Notes: generated by a model not told the origin, from the sequence alone. A DNA stretch of 64,000 bases from Chromohalobacter israelensis (GCA_000761475.1 JQNW01000001.1:496001-560000), one strand, 5' to 3'; numbered from the stretch's first letter, positions 47,319 to 56,402 are shown. Translations and numbers: made by a program.

Positions 47319-47678
47319 ATGCTTCTTTTCTTGCTGGTTTTCGTCGTCTGCCTGACGATTCTGGTCGGCACCGTGGCGATGCTGATGCTCAGCCGCACAC
47401 CACGATACCGCACCGAGCCCGTTCACTTGCTCGACGTGTTCGACAAGACACTGGACAAGCGTGTGAGCGTGGCCGAGTGGCATACGGTCGTCGATTACCC
47501 GATCCGCCACGACGAGTACCTCGAGAGCATACGCCGTCGCGCCCAGCACTTGATGGAAGAGCACGGCCGTCCCTGGCAGGTGGCACAAGGCGGGTCGCTG
47601 CTGTCACGCGTCGGACGCGATGAACTCGAGGCGTTGCGCGATCATCTGCGGGCGCGCATGGCATTGCGCGAGGCCTGA
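47319..47678 (+). CDS. hypothetical single-pass membrane protein, 119 aa
   Basis: I do not recognise the family. A long N-terminal hydrophobic helix (LLFLLVFVVCLTILVGTVAM, residues 2-22) is followed by a basic patch (SRTPRYRTEP), which predicts a cytoplasmic C-terminus. The rest is hydrophilic, with an Arg/Glu-rich helix (YLESIRRRAQHLMEEHG) and a last helix (RDELEALRDHLRARMALRE). The ATG at 47319 lies in a plausible context after CTCTCATCGCATC but without a clear Shine-Dalgarno site. It stands between the TctC-like gene and the AraC regulator and shares their strand. Codon use fits the neighbours. Confidence 0.65.
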   Translation: MLLFLLVFVVCLTILVGTVAMLMLSRTPRYRTEPVHLLDVFDKTLDKRVSVAEWHTVVDYPIRHDEYLESIRRRAQHLMEEHGRPWQVAQGGSLLSRVGRDELEALRDHLRARMALREA

Positions 47679-47762
47679 CCTGCCCATGATAGGCTCAGGG
47701 TGCCGTTGCGCCATGCCCACTGGGCACACGTCACGCCCACTGCGAACTTCAGGAGGGCCGCC

Positions 47763-48554
47763 ATGACCAGCAGCATCCGTCTGACACCGCTCGACAATGC
47801 GGTCAAGCATCACGATCATGCCTTCCACCAGATCGTCATCGGCCTCGCCGGGCATGCCGAGTTCGAGATCGAGGGCCTGGGCGGCACCATTGCGCCGCTT
47901 TCCGGATGCATCGTGCCTACCAGTCATGTGCACTACTACGAGGGCATCGGCGACAATCGCCAGTTGATCCTCGACCTCCCCGACGATGCCCCCTCGTTGA
48001 CGGGCGCCCACCGCGAACTGGCCCGACTGTTCGATGCGCCGCGCTACTTCACGCTCGACGACCCCTTGCGCAACTACCTCAATTTCGTGGTGCAGGAAAT
48101 GTCGCAACCGCGTCACGCCGATGGCGAACTCCTCGCCACGACGTTCCTGAGCTGTCTTCACGCTCGCCTGGCCCCGGACTTTCACCCTCTCGCGTCGGGT
48201 CGCCCCCTGGCTCTCGATGCCATCGACCGTTATATCGAAAACCACCTCGCCGAACGCATCACGGTCGGCGACCTGGCTCGCCTGGCGTGCCTGAGCGAAG
48301 CCCACTTCAGCGAGCGGTTCCGCCGGCACACGGGACTGACGCCCTATCAATACTTGTTGCGGCGGCGACTCGAACACGCCAGCGCGCTCCTGCGTGGCGC
48401 CGCCATCCCGCTCAGCGACGTCGCAGCGCGTACCGGCTTCGCCAGCCAAAGCGCCCTCTCGCACGCCTTCCGCCGCCACTACGGTCAGCCACCGTCTCGA
48501 TTGCGGCGCAATGGGGCAGCGCCATTGGCGGCTACTCATCACAACATCGACTAA
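47763..48554 (+). CDS. AraC-family transcriptional regulator, PruR-like
   Basis: 263 aa. The N-terminal cupin-type sensing half (DHAFHQIVIGLAGHAEFEIEG, and PTSHVHYYEG) precedes the two C-terminal helix-turn-helix motifs: ERITVGDLARLACLSEAHFSERFRRHTG and LSDVAARTGFASQSALSHAFRRHYG. The second motif's G-F-x-S-Q-S-x-x-S-H-A-F pattern is a classic AraC signature. CAGGAGGGCCGCC precedes the ATG at 47763. It sits 192 nt upstream of putA-putP in the same orientation; in Pseudomonas aeruginosa an AraC regulator (PruR) activates putAP, so it is a likely activator of the proline genes. Confidence 0.88.
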   Translation: MTSSIRLTPLDNAVKHHDHAFHQIVIGLAGHAEFEIEGLGGTIAPLSGCIVPTSHVHYYEGIGDNRQLILDLPDDAPSLTGAHRELARLFDAPRYFTLDDPLRNYLNFVVQEMSQPRHADGELLATTFLSCLHARLAPDFHPLASGRPLALDAIDRYIENHLAERITVGDLARLACLSEAHFSERFRRHTGLTPYQYLLRRRLEHASALLRGAAIPLSDVAARTGFASQSALSHAFRRHYGQPPSRLRRNGAAPLAATHHNID

Positions 48555-48746
48555 CGTCTAAGATTCAACCCCTCAGCGTCGCCTAGCGGGTTTTTTGACA
48601 CGCCGACCCGAGAAATTGGCAAGACTCGACGCACTGACCCACTCTAAAGTCGAGGATGACTGACACAACAAGGACGCCGTCATACCGGCGCCGACTCCGC
48701 ACGCCCTCCTTCATTATCGCGTCGCCGATCATCACGGGGTCATGAC
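48555..48746 (+). promoter_or_regulatory. putA upstream region
   Basis: 192 nt between the regulator and putA. It must hold the putA promoter and the regulator's binding site. A T-run follows GCCTAGCGGG at about 48580, but no convincing terminator stem is visible. No clear hexamers found. Confidence 0.4.
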
Positions 48747-51700
48747 ATGCTGAATGCCAATACCATGCTGGAAAACGCCACCTGGAACGATGAGCTCGAC
48801 ACGCTCTTTGCACGTGTCAGCGATCATTACAGTGTCGACGAGAATGCCTATGTCGCCGAACTGGCCGCGGTGCTGCGCAGCGACGACGAGGATTTCAAGC
48901 GCATCGCCGCGCAGACCGCCGAACTGGTACGCGACGTCCGCGACATGGATACGGCAGTCGACTCCATCGACGAGCTGCTTCAGGAATACAGCCTCGATAC
49001 CCATGAAGGCTTGATGCTGATGTGTCTGGCCGAGGCGATGCTGCGCATCCCCGACAAGGCCACCGCGGACGCCTTGATCGAAGACAAGCTGGGCCCCGCC
49101 GACTGGAAGGCACACGTCGGCCAGAGCGAGTCCTGGTTCGTCAATGCGTCCACCTGGGGGCTGCTGATGACCGGCCGTGTCCTTCAGCTCGATCATCCGC
49201 GCGAAGGCAAGCCCGCCAACTTCATCAACAAGATGGTCAACCGCATGGGCGAACCGGTGATTCGTCGCGCCATGTACCAGGCGATGAAGATCATGGGCAA
49301 GCAGTTCGTGCTCGGACGTACCATCGACGAGGCCCTGAAGCGCTCGCAGCCGCTGTTCGACAAGGGGTACACCTACTCCTACGACATGCTCGGCGAAGCC
49401 GCGCGCACGCGCCCCGACGCCGGGCGCTATTACGACGATTACGCCAATGCCATCGCGCGGGTCGGCGCCACCAGCCGCAAACTGGACGCCAAGACACCGT
49501 CGCCCTCGGTCTCGATCAAGCTCTCGGCGCTGCACCCGCGCTACGAGTTCGGCCGCCGCAGCCAGGTGCTCGACGAGCTCGTCGACAGCGTCCGCCAGCT
49601 CGTCACCCTGGCCCGCGAGAATGAGGTCGCCATTACCATCGATGCCGAGGAGGCCGATCGCCTCGAGTTGTCACTCGAGGTATTCCGCGCCGTCTTCGAA
49701 AGCGATGTATGTCGCGGCTGGGGCCACTTCGGCCTGGTCGTGCAAGCGTATTCGAAACGCGCTCTGCCGGTGCTGCATTACCTCAATCGCCTGGCCGATC
49801 AATGCGGCGACGAGATCCCGCTGCGCCTGGTCAAGGGCGCCTACTGGGATACCGAGATCAAGGAGGCCCAGCAGCAAGGGCTCGACGGCTATCCAGTGTT
49901 CACGCGCAAGGCGGGGACCGATGTCGCCTATCTCGCATGCGTGCATTTTCTTCTCTCGGAGGAGACCCGCGGGCGCATCTTCCCGCAGTTCGCCACGCAC
50001 AACGCCCATACCATCAGCACCATCCTGGAGCTCGCCAACGATGCGGGTCGGCATTTCGAGTTCCAGCGTCTGCACGGCATGGGCGAGGCGCTCTATGAAG
50101 TCGCCCTCAAGCGCGCCCCCCAGGGCACCTACTGCCGTATCTACGCGCCGGTCGGCGCACACAAGGACCTGCTGCCCTACCTCGTCCGGCGCCTGCTGGA
50201 AAACGGTGCCAACTCGTCCTTCGTCCACCAGCTGGTCGATCCCCGCGTGCCGGTGGAAAGTCTCTGCGTCCATCCGCTGGAGACCCTGTCGCAATACGAA
50301 ACCTATGCCAACTCCCGGATTCCGTTGCCGCGCGACATCTACGGGGAAAAACGCAAGAATTCCAAGGGTGTCAACTTGAACATCAACAGTCAGTATCAGC
50401 CCCTGATCGATGCCATGGCATCCTTCATGGAGACCGAATACCACGCCAAGCCATTGCTCGCCTTCACGGTGGAAGACGACGCCGCGCAGTGCCACGACGT
50501 GCTCAGCCCCTACGACACGCGTCAGCGCGTGGGTGACGTGCAGTGGACCACCAGCGAGCAGGCGCGCCGCGCCGTGGATGCCGCCTGGGCAGCGTTCCCC
50601 CGCTGGACCGACACGCCGGTCGAGGAGCGCGCGGCGATCCTCGAGCGCTTCGCCGACCTTCTGGAAACGCACCTCGCCGAGTTGATGACACTGTGCTCGC
50701 GCGAGGGCGGCAAGCTGCTGACCGATGGCGTCGACGAAATCCGCGAAGCCGTGGACTTTTGCCGCTATTACGCCATGCGCGCCCGGGAGATGTTCGACGC
50801 ACCGATCCCCCTGCCCGGCCCCACCGGTGAATCCAACGAGCTGATTCTCTCCGGCAAGGGGGTGTTCGCCGCCATCAGCCCGTGGAATTTCCCGGTCGCG
50901 ATTTTCTGCGGCCAGATGGTCGCTGCCGCCGTGGCCGGCAACCCGGTACTGGCCAAGCCCGCCGAGCAGACCTCGTTGATCGCCCATCGCGTCGTGGAAC
51001 TGCTCCATGAAGCCGGCATGCCTCGCGATGTGGTGCAATTGCTGCCTGGCGACGGCCCCACCGTGGGCAGCGTGCTGACCGGCGACGCTCGAATCACCGG
51101 CGTGGTCTTTACCGGCGGCACCGATACCGCGCAGATCATCAATCGCGCTCTCGCCGATCGCGAAGGCGCCGCGTTGCCGACCCTGATCGCCGAGACCGGC
51201 GGCATGAACGCCATGATCGTCGACTCCACCGCGCTTCCCGAACAGGTCGTCGTCGATGTGGTGGGCTCGGCGTTCCAGAGCGCCGGCCAGCGCTGCAGTG
51301 CCTTGCGCGTCTTGTACCTTCAGGAGGATATCGCCGACAGGGTCATCGAGATCCTCAAGGGTGCCATGGCGGAACTGCACATCGGCGACCCACGCGAGCT
51401 GGGCACGGATGTCGGCCCGGTAATCGACGAGGACGCCCACCGCCAGCTCAGCGACTATATCGCACGCCTCAAGGAGGAAGGCCGCCTGGTCGCCGAGGCA
51501 ACGCCCGATCCCGATGTCATCGCTCACGGTCACTTCATCGCACCCACTGCATTCGAGGTCGAAGGCATCGAGGCACTGGAGCGCGAGCAATTCGGGCCGA
51601 TATTGCATATTGCCCGGTATCGCAGCGCGGATATCGATCAGGTCATCGATACCATCAACGCCAAGGGCTATGGCCTGACGTTCGGCGTGCATAGCCGCAA

Positions 51701-51938
51701 CGAATCCTTTGCCGCTGAAATAGCGCGAAAAATTCGTGTGGGCAATGTCTACGTCAATCGTAATATCATCGGCGCTGTCGTGGGCGTTCAACCGTTCGGT
51801 GGCCAAGGACTCTCGGGGACGGGGCCGAAGGCGGGCGGACCGCACTATCTACAACGCTTTGCCACGGAGAAGACCCGTACCATCAACACCGCCGCCCTTG
51901 GCGGCAACGCGTCTCTGCTCGCGCTGGGAGACGAGTGA
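48747..51938 (+). CDS. putA: bifunctional proline dehydrogenase / P5C dehydrogenase
   Basis: Converts proline to glutamate in two steps with FAD then NAD+. 1063 aa. The proline dehydrogenase barrel (about residues 190-480) has RLVKGAYWDTEIK; the aldehyde dehydrogenase domain (about 570-1040) has ISPWNFPVAIFCGQM, the base Glu in LIAETGGMNAM and the nucleophile Cys in SAGQRCSALRVLYL, with a C-terminal FGGQGLSGTGPKAGGPHYL. The N-terminal ribbon-helix-helix DNA-binding domain of trifunctional E. coli PutA is absent, so this form cannot repress its own operon, in line with the AraC regulator next door. Shine-Dalgarno weak. Confidence 0.96.
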   Translation: MLNANTMLENATWNDELDTLFARVSDHYSVDENAYVAELAAVLRSDDEDFKRIAAQTAELVRDVRDMDTAVDSIDELLQEYSLDTHEGLMLMCLAEAMLRIPDKATADALIEDKLGPADWKAHVGQSESWFVNASTWGLLMTGRVLQLDHPREGKPANFINKMVNRMGEPVIRRAMYQAMKIMGKQFVLGRTIDEALKRSQPLFDKGYTYSYDMLGEAARTRPDAGRYYDDYANAIARVGATSRKLDAKTPSPSVSIKLSALHPRYEFGRRSQVLDELVDSVRQLVTLARENEVAITIDAEEADRLELSLEVFRAVFESDVCRGWGHFGLVVQAYSKRALPVLHYLNRLADQCGDEIPLRLVKGAYWDTEIKEAQQQGLDGYPVFTRKAGTDVAYLACVHFLLSEETRGRIFPQFATHNAHTISTILELANDAGRHFEFQRLHGMGEALYEVALKRAPQGTYCRIYAPVGAHKDLLPYLVRRLLENGANSSFVHQLVDPRVPVESLCVHPLETLSQYETYANSRIPLPRDIYGEKRKNSKGVNLNINSQYQPLIDAMASFMETEYHAKPLLAFTVEDDAAQCHDVLSPYDTRQRVGDVQWTTSEQARRAVDAAWAAFPRWTDTPVEERAAILERFADLLETHLAELMTLCSREGGKLLTDGVDEIREAVDFCRYYAMRAREMFDAPIPLPGPTGESNELILSGKGVFAAISPWNFPVAIFCGQMVAAAVAGNPVLAKPAEQTSLIAHRVVELLHEAGMPRDVVQLLPGDGPTVGSVLTGDARITGVVFTGGTDTAQIINRALADREGAALPTLIAETGGMNAMIVDSTALPEQVVVDVVGSAFQSAGQRCSALRVLYLQEDIADRVIEILKGAMAELHIGDPRELGTDVGPVIDEDAHRQLSDYIARLKEEGRLVAEATPDPDVIAHGHFIAPTAFEVEGIEALEREQFGPILHIARYRSADIDQVIDTINAKGYGLTFGVHSRNESFAAEIARKIRVGNVYVNRNIIGAVVGVQPFGGQGLSGTGPKAGGPHYLQRFATEKTRTINTAALGGNASLLALGDE

Positions 51939-52130
51939 CGGCCACTCGTCATCAAACAACAAACGTAGGGAATCTGCTGATGCTCACAACAACACCAACC
52001 TCGACTTCACCGCCATGCCCGGCCCGTTCGTGATGCCCGCCACCGACGTTCTGGCTCGTATGCGTACCAACAACTGCCGGTGCCAAGCCCGGCCTGATAA
52101 TTAAGATAACTAAGAACAGGAGACGTTTTT
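51939..52130 (+). promoter_or_regulatory. putA-putP intergenic region
   Basis: 192 nt with an internal AT-rich patch (TAATTAAGATAACTAAGAAC at about 52097-52116) and an AGGAGACG site for putP. It may carry a separate putP promoter. No hairpin terminator for putA is seen. Confidence 0.45.
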
Positions 52131-53621
52131 ATGGCTATTGGTGTCTGGATAAGCCTTTTCGCCTACTTTGCGCTCATGATCGGCATCGGCCTTTATGCCA
52201 TGCGCAAGTCCACGTCCACATCCGAAGACTACATACTGGGCGGCCGTACCCTCAGTCCCAAAGTGGCGGCGCTGTCGGCCGGCGCTTCGGACATGAGCGG
52301 CTGGCTGCTGCTGGGGCTGCCCGGGGCAATGTTCGTCTCCGGCCTGGGCTCGGCATGGATCGGTATCGGCCTGCTGGTGGGGGCTTTCTTCAACTGGCTC
52401 CTGGTCGCGCCACGACTGCGTGAACAGACGGTGCACTATGGCAACGCGATCACCATCCCCTCCTTCCTGGCCAACCGGTTCCCGACCCAGGCCATGTCGT
52501 TGAGGACGGTTTCCGCCATCGTCATCGTCGTCTTCTTCGCGGTCTACACGGCGTCCGGCCTGGTGGCAGGCGGCAAGCTGTTCGAAAGCGCGTTTTCCGG
52601 GGTCATCAACATCGGCGGGCTCAGCGATTACGCGGTAGGCATCATCATCACCCTGGGCGTGGTGCTGGTCTACACGGTCGTCGGCGGCTTCCTGGCCGTG
52701 AGCATGACGGACTTCGTGCAGGGCTGCATCATGATGCTGGCGCTGGTGATCATGCCGGCAGTCGTGATCTTCGGCGAAGGCGGCGGCGGCTTCTCCCAGG
52801 CCTCGCAGACGCTGAACGAAGTCGACCCCACGCTCTTGTCATGGACGGACGGCCTGACCTTCATCGGCTGGTTGTCCGCCGTGACCTGGGGCCTGGGCTA
52901 TTTCGGTCAGCCGCACATCATCGTGCGCTTCATGGCCATCCGGTCGCTGAAGGACGTGCCCGTCGCCCGCAACATCGGCATGAGCTGGATGCTCATTTCC
53001 CTGATCGGCGCGATCTCGCTCGGGATCTTCGGCCGCGCCTACGCCATCCGCAATGGCATGGACGTCGAGGATCCGGAAACGATCTTCATCATCCTGGCGG
53101 ACCTGCTGTTCCACCCGCTGATCACCGGCTTCCTCTACGCCGCATTGCTGGCCGCGATCATGAGTACCGTGTCCAGCCAGTTGCTGGTGGCCTCCTCGTC
53201 GCTGACCGAAGACTTCTACCGCCTGTTCCTGCGCAAGGAAGCCACGGAGAAAGAGACCGTCGGCATCGGCCGGGTCAGTGTCGTGCTGGTCGGCCTGGTG
53301 GCAGCCGTGATTGCATCCGATCCGGACTCTCAGGTGCTGGGACTGGTGAGCAACGCCTGGGCAGGCTTCGGCGCGGCATTCGGTCCGCTGATCATCCTGT
53401 CGCTGATGTGGTCGCGCACGAACGGTGCCGGCGCCATCGCGGGCATGGTCGTGGGCGCCGCCACGGTCATGATCTGGATTTCTCTGGGCTGGAACGCATC
53501 GTTCATGGGCGGTCCCGGCGTTTACGAGATCATCCCCGGCTTCATCGCTGCCTTCATCGCGATCCTGATGGTGAGCAGCCTGACCAGCGACGCCGGAGAA
53601 TACAAGCACATCTCCCGCTGA
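52131..53621 (+). CDS. putP: sodium/proline symporter
   Basis: 496 aa with about 13 membrane segments. The N-terminus matches E. coli PutP closely: ISLFAYFALMIGIG, then EDYILGGRTLSPKVAALSAGASDMSGW. SAVTWGLGYFGQPHIIVRF is the other signature, with a conserved Arg near the sodium site, and STVSSQLLVASSSLTEDFYR is the Na2-site region. It imports proline for catabolism by PutA or as a compatible solute. AGGAG lies 8 nt upstream of the ATG. A terminator follows at 53657-53681. Confidence 0.96.
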   Translation: MAIGVWISLFAYFALMIGIGLYAMRKSTSTSEDYILGGRTLSPKVAALSAGASDMSGWLLLGLPGAMFVSGLGSAWIGIGLLVGAFFNWLLVAPRLREQTVHYGNAITIPSFLANRFPTQAMSLRTVSAIVIVVFFAVYTASGLVAGGKLFESAFSGVINIGGLSDYAVGIIITLGVVLVYTVVGGFLAVSMTDFVQGCIMMLALVIMPAVVIFGEGGGGFSQASQTLNEVDPTLLSWTDGLTFIGWLSAVTWGLGYFGQPHIIVRFMAIRSLKDVPVARNIGMSWMLISLIGAISLGIFGRAYAIRNGMDVEDPETIFIILADLLFHPLITGFLYAALLAAIMSTVSSQLLVASSSLTEDFYRLFLRKEATEKETVGIGRVSVVLVGLVAAVIASDPDSQVLGLVSNAWAGFGAAFGPLIILSLMWSRTNGAGAIAGMVVGAATVMIWISLGWNASFMGGPGVYEIIPGFIAAFIAILMVSSLTSDAGEYKHISR

Positions 53622-53656
53622 ACCTGATGCGCATTCCATGCGCCGCGCGATCGATC

Positions 53657-53681
53657 AAGGGCTCCCTCGGGAGCCCTTTTT
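53657..53681 (+). terminator. intrinsic terminator of putP
   Basis: AAGGGCTCC and GGAGCCCTT pair around CTCG and are followed by T residues. Its last base touches the stop codon of the converging gtrA gene. Confidence 0.85.
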
Positions 53682-54067
53682 CAATGCGTCTCGCGGAAGG
53701 CCCAGAAGCGAGACGCCAGGTAGGTCAACACGGGCACCGTCAAGGTCGCGATGGCCACGGCGAGGAACCCCTGCACCGGCGTCGTGGCCAGCAAGGTGCC
53801 CAGTACGCCATTGTTGAGACCGAACCCCGCCAATGCCACCAGGAAGAAACGTTTCGCCCGGCCACGACGGCGAAACGTGACGCGTCGATGTCCCATCAGC
53901 GAGACCTGGAACGCCGCCAGGAACGCCACGACGTTGGCCAGGAATTCGGACATGCTCGGCCATGTCCCGAGCAGCACGCCGGCTACCAGCAGGTGCACGC
54001 CGGTGGCGGCGATGCCCACCAGCCCGAAACGGGCCGCGGTACCGGCCTCGCCCGCCAATCGCCTCAT
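53681..54067 (-). CDS. gtrA: GtrA family membrane protein
   Basis: A small four-helix membrane protein proposed to flip undecaprenyl-phosphate-linked glucose. 128 aa. RFGLVGIAATGVHLLVAGVL and NVVAFLAAFQVSLMGHRRVTF, then a basic loop (RRRGRAKRF) and two more helices ending YLASRFWAFRETH. The F-R/K-x-W-x-F ending and the four helices fit the GtrA (PF04138) pattern. The ATG overlaps the glycosyltransferase stop as ATGA, so it is translated with gtrB. The third partner of a gtr operon is not adjacent. Confidence 0.88.
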   Translation of the reverse strand: MRRLAGEAGTAARFGLVGIAATGVHLLVAGVLLGTWPSMSEFLANVVAFLAAFQVSLMGHRRVTFRRRGRAKRFFLVALAGFGLNNGVLGTLLATTPVQGFLAVAIATLTVPVLTYLASRFWAFRETH

Positions 54068-55086
54068 GCAGCGGGACCTTCACGGCGGGGGGCATGCAGC
54101 GTCTCGCTGTCTTCGGCCACCAGGTACAACGGACGCTGCTTGGTCTCGATGAACAACCGCCCCACGTACTCGCCCAGGATGCCGATCGATAGCAGTTGCA
54201 TGCCGCCGAAAAACAGAATCGCGGTCATCAGCGAGGCATAGCCGGGCACATCGCTGCCGAACAGCACCACGCGTCCTACCAGCAGCACGATGTACAGGAA
54301 GGCAATCAGGGCGATCACCGCGCCGCAGTATGACCAGATGCGCAGTGGCCAGGTGGAAAAGCTCACGACGCCATCGAGGGCGAAGTTCCAAAGTTTCCAG
54401 TAGTTGAACTTGCTGCTGCCCGTCTCGCGGGAAGGACGCGCGTAGCGCACGCCGGTGGTGCGATACCCGGGCCAGGAAAACAATCCCTTCATGAACCGAC
54501 TGCGCTCGGGCAGGCGATTGAGCGCATCCACCACTCGCCGGTCCATGAGCCGAAAGTCCCCGGCATTGTGCGGAATCGGTGTATCCGACAGGCGGTTGAA
54601 GAAGCGATAGAACAAACCCGCGGTGGCACGCTTGGTATGCGTATCCTCCTCCCGCGTGCCACGAACGCCGTACACCATGTCGAATCCTTCTTCACGCCAC
54701 AGGCGCACGAATTCGAGGATCACGTGCGGGGGATCCTGCAGGTCGACGTCCATGGGCACGATGGCGTCGCCGCGCGCGTGCGCCAGTCCCGCCGTCAGGG
54801 CGGCTTCCTTGCCGAAATTGCGCGTCAGCGACAGATAGCGTACGCGCGCATCCGCTCGGCTGGCGTCGCGCAGGGTCGCCAGCGTCGCATCGCGTGAGCC
54901 ATCGTCGACGAACACGACCTCCCAGCGCGCTACGTGCCCGTCGAGCGCGGTAGCGACGGCCTCGAGAAACGCGCCGATGGCGTCCTCCTCGTTCATGACC
55001 GGCACCACGATGGATAACAGCCAACCCTCCGGTGCACGCTCGTTCGATGCCCCGCCGCGCTCATGCTCTGTCGTGGAACTTTCCAT
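54064..55086 (-). CDS. gtrB: GtrB-like undecaprenyl-phosphate glycosyltransferase
   Basis: A GT2-family transferase with a C-terminal two-helix membrane anchor, expected to put a sugar (usually glucose) on undecaprenyl phosphate. 340 aa. LSIVVPVMNEEDAIGAFLE, FVDDGSRDATLATL, YLSLTRNFGKEAALTAGLAH, and MDVDLQDPPHVILEF (DxD) mark the GT2 core; FRLMDRRVVDALNRLPER, RGTREEDTHTKR and the two membrane helices at about 235-300 follow the GtrB/DPM1 pattern. GGAGG lies about 8 nt upstream of the ATG at 55086. It forms a coupled pair with gtrA. ArnC-like activity is the alternative. Confidence 0.88.
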   Translation of the reverse strand: MESSTTEHERGGASNERAPEGWLLSIVVPVMNEEDAIGAFLEAVATALDGHVARWEVVFVDDGSRDATLATLRDASRADARVRYLSLTRNFGKEAALTAGLAHARGDAIVPMDVDLQDPPHVILEFVRLWREEGFDMVYGVRGTREEDTHTKRATAGLFYRFFNRLSDTPIPHNAGDFRLMDRRVVDALNRLPERSRFMKGLFSWPGYRTTGVRYARPSRETGSSKFNYWKLWNFALDGVVSFSTWPLRIWSYCGAVIALIAFLYIVLLVGRVVLFGSDVPGYASLMTAILFFGGMQLLSIGILGEYVGRLFIETKQRPLYLVAEDSETLHAPRREGPAA

Positions 55087-55401
55087 GCCATGCCTCCGCT
55101 TGTGCTAGCTCACCCACATCCGCCATGCCACCAGTATCGCCATACACGCCGCATCACTCGAACTCCCCATCGCTTACCCTGCAAGTTAAGAGGCTTTGGC
55201 GCCATCTGGCCAATTCGACGCCACGCCGCGCTTCGGGTTCGCCGCTGGAGATGCCTTGCACAGCATGGCGGATGGCCCGCTCCAGGCGAAGAAAAACGGT
55301 GTTTGAAAATTTTTCTGGACTAAAAAAACACTGTTTCCTATACTGCAGACGTCGTTAGGAAACGCTGTTCTATTACAGCGCAGCCACTCAAGGAGTCCAT
55401 C
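55087..55401. promoter_or_regulatory. divergent region between gtrB and ompW with repeated AAAC-N3-GTTT motif
   Basis: 315 nt without a gene. The last 110 nt hold the ompW promoter: TGGACT (55316-55321), a 17-nt spacer, TATACT (55339-55344). AAAC-GGT-GTTT at 55294-55304, AAAC-ACT-GTTT at 55326-55336 and AAAC-GCT-GTTC at 55360-55370 are three partially palindromic 11-mers about three helical turns apart. The second lies inside the promoter spacer. The rest of the interval shows nothing I can name. Confidence 0.6.
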
Positions 55402-55989
55402 ATGACCAAGACCAAGCTTTTTTCCGCCCTCGCCATTGCCGGTACCTGCGTCTTCGGGACCCAAGCCGCTCTCGCCTACAACGCAGGTGACATCATCGTG
55501 CGTGGCGATATCGCCAAGACCGATGCCGATGCAAGCAACGTCGAAGATGACAAGGGCTTCATGGGTAGCGTCGGCTACCTCTTCCACGACAAGCTGGGCG
55601 TCGCGCTGACCTCGAGCGAGAAGTTCGAGCACGACTTCTCCAGCCACGGCACCAGCGGCGACTTCAAGCAGCGCCCGACCAACCTGACGCTGCAGTATTA
55701 TCCGCTGGGCGGCACCGGTTCCCGCGTGCAGCCTTACGCCGGCGCGGGCGTGAACTACACCGAGTTCTCCAGCGAACACGCCAGCAATGGCCAGAGCGTT
55801 TCCATGGACGATTCCTGGGGCGCCGTCGGCGAGCTGGGGGTCGACCTCTTCGTGACCGAGAACCTGGCCTTCAACGGGTTCGCCACGTACACCGATGTCG
55901 ATTCCGACGTCGACATCAACGGCGCGTCCGCCGGAAAAATGCACCTGGATCCGGTCACCGTGGGTGGCGGCCTGACCTACCGCTTCTAA
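55402..55989 (+). CDS. ompW: OmpW-family outer membrane protein
   Basis: 195 aa. A signal peptide of about 25 residues (LFSALAIAGTCVFGTQAALA) precedes YNAGDIIVRGDIAKTDADAS, which matches the start of mature OmpW (an 8-stranded barrel with a hydrophobic channel). RPTNLTLQYYPLGG, RVQPYAGAGVNYTEF, MDDSWGAVGELGVDLFVTE and a C-terminal VGGGLTYRF with the terminal Phe needed for outer-membrane insertion all fit. The ATG has a clear AAGGAG at 7 nt. A promoter with repeated motifs lies just upstream and a 15-bp hairpin follows at 56011-56043. OmpW in other bacteria answers to salt and oxygen. Confidence 0.94.
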   Translation: MTKTKLFSALAIAGTCVFGTQAALAYNAGDIIVRGDIAKTDADASNVEDDKGFMGSVGYLFHDKLGVALTSSEKFEHDFSSHGTSGDFKQRPTNLTLQYYPLGGTGSRVQPYAGAGVNYTEFSSEHASNGQSVSMDDSWGAVGELGVDLFVTENLAFNGFATYTDVDSDVDINGASAGKMHLDPVTVGGGLTYRF

Positions 55990-56010
55990 GGCAAGACCCT
56001 ACGTGAACGC

Positions 56011-56043
56011 GACAACGCCGGGCCCTGAGGGCCCGGCGTTGTC
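56011..56043. terminator. 15-bp hairpin between ompW and yqcC
   Basis: GACAACGCCGGGCCC and GGGCCCGGCGTTGTC pair perfectly over 15 bp around TGA. It stands between converging genes, so it can serve both; the T-run is short (no more than GTC/GTAT). Confidence 0.85.
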
Positions 56044-56075
56044 GTATGAGAGGCAGACATCAGGGAAAGCCTGCG

Positions 56076-56402
56076 TCACGCCTCGGTCACGATGCGATCC
56101 ACCTCGGCCACCGCCTCGGTGACCACCCGCCGCACACTGGGCGAGGCCTCCTTCAGCCAGGTATCGATCGCCGGTGCGACGCTGCAGGTAGCCGGCAAGG
56201 GCGCCTCGGTCTCGGCCAGCGTTTCAAGCCGCGCCACGAAGACATAGCGCAACCACTGCGGCAGTTCCATGGTATCCACGCAGAACGGCTGCTGGCTGTC
56301 GAACGCCGCCGCAGGCGGCTCCTCCACGCGCCACATGTCGACGCTGCGCAAGGTCGCGACCAGGCGCTCCAGTGCCTCCATCAAGGCTTCATGCGACGTC
56401 AT
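56076..56402 (-). CDS. yqcC: YqcC family protein
   Basis: 108 aa, a length like E. coli YqcC (109 aa). The typical tryptophans and phenylalanines are in place: SVDMWRVEEPP, FDSQQPFCVDTMELPQWLRYVFV, and LPATCSVAPAI. The family is a small all-helical protein of unknown function, found beside tRNA pseudouridine synthase truC in enterics, which is not here. The ATG at 56402 has AGGAG 6 nt upstream; a longer in-frame start to 56465 is not supported. It converges on ompW. Confidence 0.88.
   Translation of the reverse strand: MTSHEALMEALERLVATLRSVDMWRVEEPPAAAFDSQQPFCVDTMELPQWLRYVFVARLETLAETEAPLPATCSVAPAIDTWLKEASPSVRRVVTEAVAEVDRIVTEA

Noticed and set aside
49671..51845. 724-aa minus-strand frame over putA
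   Set aside because: Antisense to conserved PutA catalytic domains; length is due to high GC and not to selection.
51980..52035. Leader peptide between putA and putP (MLTTTPTSTSPP...)
   Set aside because: Low-complexity Thr/Pro/Ser frame, no ribosome site and no attenuator hairpin.
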